In this document: positions 60,372 through 64,000 of the stretch, one piece after another
Numbering within the stretch: position 1 is the stretch's first letter
Layout: each line of letters starts with the position of its first letter
Assembly: GCF_001509475.1 (NCBI RefSeq)
Contig: NZ_LLZG01000092.1
Span: 1-64,000 of the forward strand
Direction of reading: 5' to 3'
Source: Streptomyces regalis
GTDB taxonomy: Bacteria; Actinomycetota; Actinomycetes; Streptomycetales; Streptomycetaceae
DNA length: 64,000 bases
Notes under the pieces: model-generated
Seen by the model: only the letters and a program-made list of their open reading frames with translations
Database searches by the model: none
What the model was told of the DNA's origin: nothing
Translations under genes and position numbers: made by a program

Positions 60372-61435
60372 GGATGTTCGTCGGCTGCTCGGCGCTGTCG
60401 TACTGTCCGCGCCGGCTGCTGCGGGGGCCCGGCGGGGCTGTCGAAGGGGAGCCGGAGGGCCGGCGGCCGGAGGAGGCCCCCGAGCGTCCCGAGCCGCCCG
60501 AACTCCCGTCGTACCGCAGCCCGTTCCGCACCTGGTACGAGCGGTCCAGTGTGCGCAGTTCACCGCGGCGGGTGCTCGATTCCGGGGACGGTGAACCGGG
60601 ACTGCGGCTGTTCCCGCCGGACCTCGTGCCGGTGACCCGGCACCCTCTGGTCCGCGCGCTGCCCGAGCACCGGTTCCAGGAGGTGCTGGTCCAGCACCTC
60701 TACCGGTACCTGGACTTCACCGCGAAGCTGGAGTACCTGGTCGTCAACCGCACGGTGCTCGGCATCGCCCATGGGTCGGTCGGGGTCGCCGTACCCGAGG
60801 AGATGCGCCTGGACGCGTACAAGATGTACTGCGACGAGGCTTACCACGCTCTGTTCTCGGCGGATCTCACCGCCCAGGCAGGACGGGCGACCGGCGTCGA
60901 ACCACGGCTGCCCGACGAGCCCTTCTTCCTGCGCCGGCTCCAGGAGATCCTCGATGAGCTGCCGGGGGCCGACCGACCGCTGGCCGAGTTGCTCTTCGTG
61001 ATCGTCTCGGAGACCTTGATCTCCGCGAGCCTCGCCGATATGCCGCAGCGCGATGAGGTGGTCCCCGCCGTCACCGGGACGATCCGTGACCACGCTCTGG
61101 ATGAGGGCCGCCACCACGCCTACTTCGCCCAGTTCCTGCAACGCCTGTGGGCCCAGCTCGACCAGGCGGAGCGGCGCACCGCGGGCCGGCTCGTGCCCCG
61201 CCTGATGGACGCCTTCCTGCGCCCGGACCTGGACGCGCTGCGCGAGGAGCTGGCCGGCTACGGGCTGTCGAAGGACCACGTCGAGCAGGTCATCGCCGAG
61301 GTGTACACCCCCGAGGTGCTCGCCGACCACTTCCGGGCGACCTCACAGCAGACCCGCCGCTACTTCCGGGACCTCGGCGCCTTCGACGACCGGGCGGCCC
61401 AGGCCGAACTGGCGGCGCACGGCCTGCTGGACTGA
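60356..61435 (+). CDS. AurF-like diiron oxygenase
   Basis: A 359-aa protein with ferritin-like diiron ligands: QEVLVQHLYRYLDFTAKLEY (Glu), YKMYCDEAYHALFSADL (E-x-x-H), VIVSETLISASLADM (Glu) and IRDHALDEGRHHAYFAQFL (E-x-x-H-H). This is the pattern of AurF (p-aminobenzoate N-oxygenase) and related N-oxygenases or C-hydroxylases. The first about 60 residues, Cys- and Pro/Glu-rich (MCGTVGMFVGCSALSYCPRR), are extra. ATG 60356 follows GAGAGGGGGA. It probably oxidises an amine or carbon in the peptide-derived product. Last gene of module 2; convergent with clpX. Confidence 0.82.
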   Translation: MCGTVGMFVGCSALSYCPRRLLRGPGGAVEGEPEGRRPEEAPERPEPPELPSYRSPFRTWYERSSVRSSPRRVLDSGDGEPGLRLFPPDLVPVTRHPLVRALPEHRFQEVLVQHLYRYLDFTAKLEYLVVNRTVLGIAHGSVGVAVPEEMRLDAYKMYCDEAYHALFSADLTAQAGRATGVEPRLPDEPFFLRRLQEILDELPGADRPLAELLFVIVSETLISASLADMPQRDEVVPAVTGTIRDHALDEGRHHAYFAQFLQRLWAQLDQAERRTAGRLVPRLMDAFLRPDLDALREELAGYGLSKDHVEQVIAEVYTPEVLADHFRATSQQTRRYFRDLGAFDDRAAQAELAAHGLLD

Positions 61436-61473
61436 CGTCCCCGCCGACCGCCTCGTCCTTCCCCTCCCTCGAC

Positions 61474-61515
61474 GACGGGCGGGCCCGGGTGACTCACTCC
61501 CCGGCCCCGCCCGTC
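61474..61515. terminator. Bidirectional terminator between oxygenase and clpX genes
   Basis: GACGGGCGGGCCCGG (61474-61488) pairs with CCGGCCCCGCCCGTC (61501-61515) with one mismatch and a 12-base loop, in the 87-base space between convergent genes. Confidence 0.75.
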
Positions 61516-61522
61516 CCGCGAC

Positions 61523-62803
61523 TCAACCGCTGTGCACCGAGCCGTCCCCCCGGACCAGCAAAGGCTCCTCACCCTTCAGGATCGTGCGTTCCGTCACCGT
61601 CACCCGGACCACGTCCTGCAGCGACGGCACGTCGTACATCACCGAGATGAGCGCCTCGTCGAGGATGGCACGCAGACCCCGGGCGCCCGTGCCTCGGCTG
61701 ATCGCCTGGTCAGCGACCGCTTCCAGCGCGCCGGTCTCGAAGTCCAGCTCCACACCGTCCAGTCGGAACAGGCTGCGGTACTGGCGCACCAGCGCGTTCT
61801 TCGGCTCGGTGAGGATGCGCAGCAGGGCCTCGCGGTCCAGCCGGCCCACAGAGGTGATCATGGGAAGGCGGCCGATCAGCTCCGGGATCATGCCGAACTT
61901 CACCAGGTCCTCCGGCGTGACCTGGTCGAACAGATCGTCCGTCGCGGCCTCCTGCCGGGAGCGCACGCTGCCGCCGAAGCCGATGCCCTTCGCCCCTGTG
62001 CGCGCCTCAATGATCTGCTCCAGCCCCGCGAAGGCGCCGCCGACGATGAAGAGGATGTGGGAGGTGTCGATCTGGATGCCCTCCTGGGCGGTGCGGCTGC
62101 GGCTGCCCGCGACCGCACCGGTCCCCCGGTTCGGGGGCGCCACCGTGACCACCGACCCTTCGAGCACCTTGAGCAGCGACTGCTGGACTCCCTCGCCGGA
62201 GACATCACGTGAGACAGCCGGCCCCTCGCCCCGGCGCGCGATCTTGTCGATCTCGTCGATATACACGATGCCCGTCTCCGCCTTGCGCGGATCGTGGTCG
62301 GCGGCCTGGATCAGCTTCAGCAGCATCGCGTCCACGTCCTCCCCCACATACCCCGCCTCGGTCAGCCCGGTGGCGTCGGCGATGGCGAACGGCACGTCGA
62401 GGATGCGCGCCAGGGTCTGGGTGAGCAGCGTCTTGCCGGAACCTGTCGGCCCGAGCAACAGGATGTTGGACTTGGCCAGTTCGACCTCGTCGTCGGCGGG
62501 CGTGGCGAAGCGCACCCGCTTGTAATGGTTGTACACGGCTACGGAAAGAGACCGCTTGGCGCGTTCCTGGCCGACTACATAAGTGTCCAGGAAGGCCCGT
62601 ATCTCACGTGGCTTGGGAAGTCCACCGGCAAGCCTTCCGGCACCCGCTCCATTTCTCTCTTCGGTTACCACTTCGGCGCACAGGTCTACGCAGCCGTCGC
62701 AGATGTGCACGCCCGGTCCGGAAACGAGCTTAAAGACTTGGTCTTGTCTCTTCTCGCAGAAGGAGCAGGTGAGTTGGGAGCCGTGCGAGCCTGCGACCGC
62801 CAT
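61523..62803 (-). CDS. clpX: ClpX-type AAA+ unfoldase paralogue
   Basis: A 426-aa unfoldase subunit of a ClpXP-like protease. N-terminal C4 zinc domain: [14 protein letters not shown] and [12 protein letters not shown]+ domain: [18 protein letters not shown] (Walker A), [12 protein letters not shown] (pore-1 loop), [14 protein letters not shown] (Walker B) and [25 protein letters not shown] keeps the IGF loop that docks to ClpP. The stretch after the VLEG helix ([20 protein letters not shown]) lacks the R-K-H pore-entrance loop of ordinary ClpX and is longer. No clpP gene is next to it, so this is likely a second, specialised ClpX. ATG 62803. Confidence 0.85.
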   Translation of the reverse strand: MAVAGSHGSQLTCSFCEKRQDQVFKLVSGPGVHICDGCVDLCAEVVTEERNGAGAGRLAGGLPKPREIRAFLDTYVVGQERAKRSLSVAVYNHYKRVRFATPADDEVELAKSNILLLGPTGSGKTLLTQTLARILDVPFAIADATGLTEAGYVGEDVDAMLLKLIQAADHDPRKAETGIVYIDEIDKIARRGEGPAVSRDVSGEGVQQSLLKVLEGSVVTVAPPNRGTGAVAGSRSRTAQEGIQIDTSHILFIVGGAFAGLEQIIEARTGAKGIGFGGSVRSRQEAATDDLFDQVTPEDLVKFGMIPELIGRLPMITSVGRLDREALLRILTEPKNALVRQYRSLFRLDGVELDFETGALEAVADQAISRGTGARGLRAILDEALISVMYDVPSLQDVVRVTVTERTILKGEEPLLVRGDGSVHSG

Positions 62804-62879
62804 TTGGTGAACCCCTCCGAACGGTTGGTGAAATCCAGGTGCGCGCCGAACCGGCCGACGGCACGGATCAATTGAGTAA

Positions 62880-64000
<1,121 letters not shown>

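Noticed and set aside
56731..61435. Calling module 2 a standard lasso peptide cluster
   Set aside because: There is a PqqD protein and a cyclase homologue, but no B2 transglutaminase-like protease, no D transporter, and the peptide has no core region with an acidic residue at position 7-9.

Overview
This is high-GC actinobacterial chromosome, almost certainly Streptomyces. The coding sequences show strong third-position GC bias, many GTG starts and tight TGATG/ATGA couplings, and the gene content is typical: sdhCDAB, an SCO4848-type membrane protein, MocR, BrkB, and an ECF sigma factor with its partner. From memory, the order sdh - SCO4848-like - DD-carboxypeptidase - trpS - glyA matches the conserved chromosomal arm around SCO4858 to SCO4837 of S. 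coelicolor, so roughly 1-45 kb is core or near-core genome.

Layout. 0-6.3 kb: cell-envelope and hypothetical genes (cut secreted protein, MmpS-like, L,D-transpeptidase, DUF1877, GH20 hexosaminidase). 6.5-7.0 kb: OHCU decarboxylase. 7.2-10.7 kb: succinate dehydrogenase operon sdhCDAB with a clear terminator. 10.8-18.8 kb: Uma2 nuclease-like protein, secreted Cip1-like protein, DUF4132 pair, VOC protein, an operator-flanked DoxX-size membrane protein with a DCC thiol oxidoreductase, secreted trypsin-like protease, TetR. 18.9-26.7 kb: MMPL transporter, OmpR/HK two-component pair, HATPase anti-sigma protein, decayed peptide-binding protein, metallophosphoesterase, SCO4848-like protein. 26.8-33.4 kb: DD-carboxypeptidase, BrkB, then a divergent set (GtrA, UbiA/DPPR synthase-like, PAP2, DprE1-like, DprE2-like) that reads as a complete polyprenyl-phosphoryl-arabinose type pathway. 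33.5-45.2 kb: 2'-5' RNA ligase-like protein, trpS, ECF sigma factor with three envelope partners, glyA, ornithine aminotransferase, glutathionylspermidine synthase-like protein, lipoprotein, MocR regulator.

The accessory part, 45.4-61.4 kb, is the most interesting. It looks like an undescribed RiPP-like biosynthetic locus with two separate small-peptide modules. Module 1 has a 70-aa peptide (47895-48107), a perfect 17-bp hairpin, then PP-loop ATPase, FAD/NAD(P) protein, LLM flavin monooxygenase, AtzG-like subunit and AtzE-like amidase, all translationally coupled or nearly so. Module 2 has a 22-aa peptide (56731-56799) that resembles a lasso leader without a core, a perfect 11-bp hairpin, then a class II asparagine synthetase fused to a C-terminal PqqD-like domain, a nucleotidyltransferase, a stand-alone PqqD and an AurF-like diiron oxygenase. 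A convergent M28-like peptidase lies between the modules, and two tandem NDK-fold proteins lie upstream, divergent. A 12-bp sequence is shared upstream of both peptide genes. No lasso B2 transglutaminase-type protease, YcaO, lanthionine synthetase or radical SAM enzyme is present. My inference is that the peptides act as carriers or short precursors on which the two ATP-dependent ligases and the oxygenases build a small product.

61.5-64 kb: a ClpX paralogue with an altered substrate-loop region and a divergent enolase gene cut by the window end. Both are housekeeping paralogues next to the biosynthetic locus and could be accessory or self-protection genes; this is inference only.
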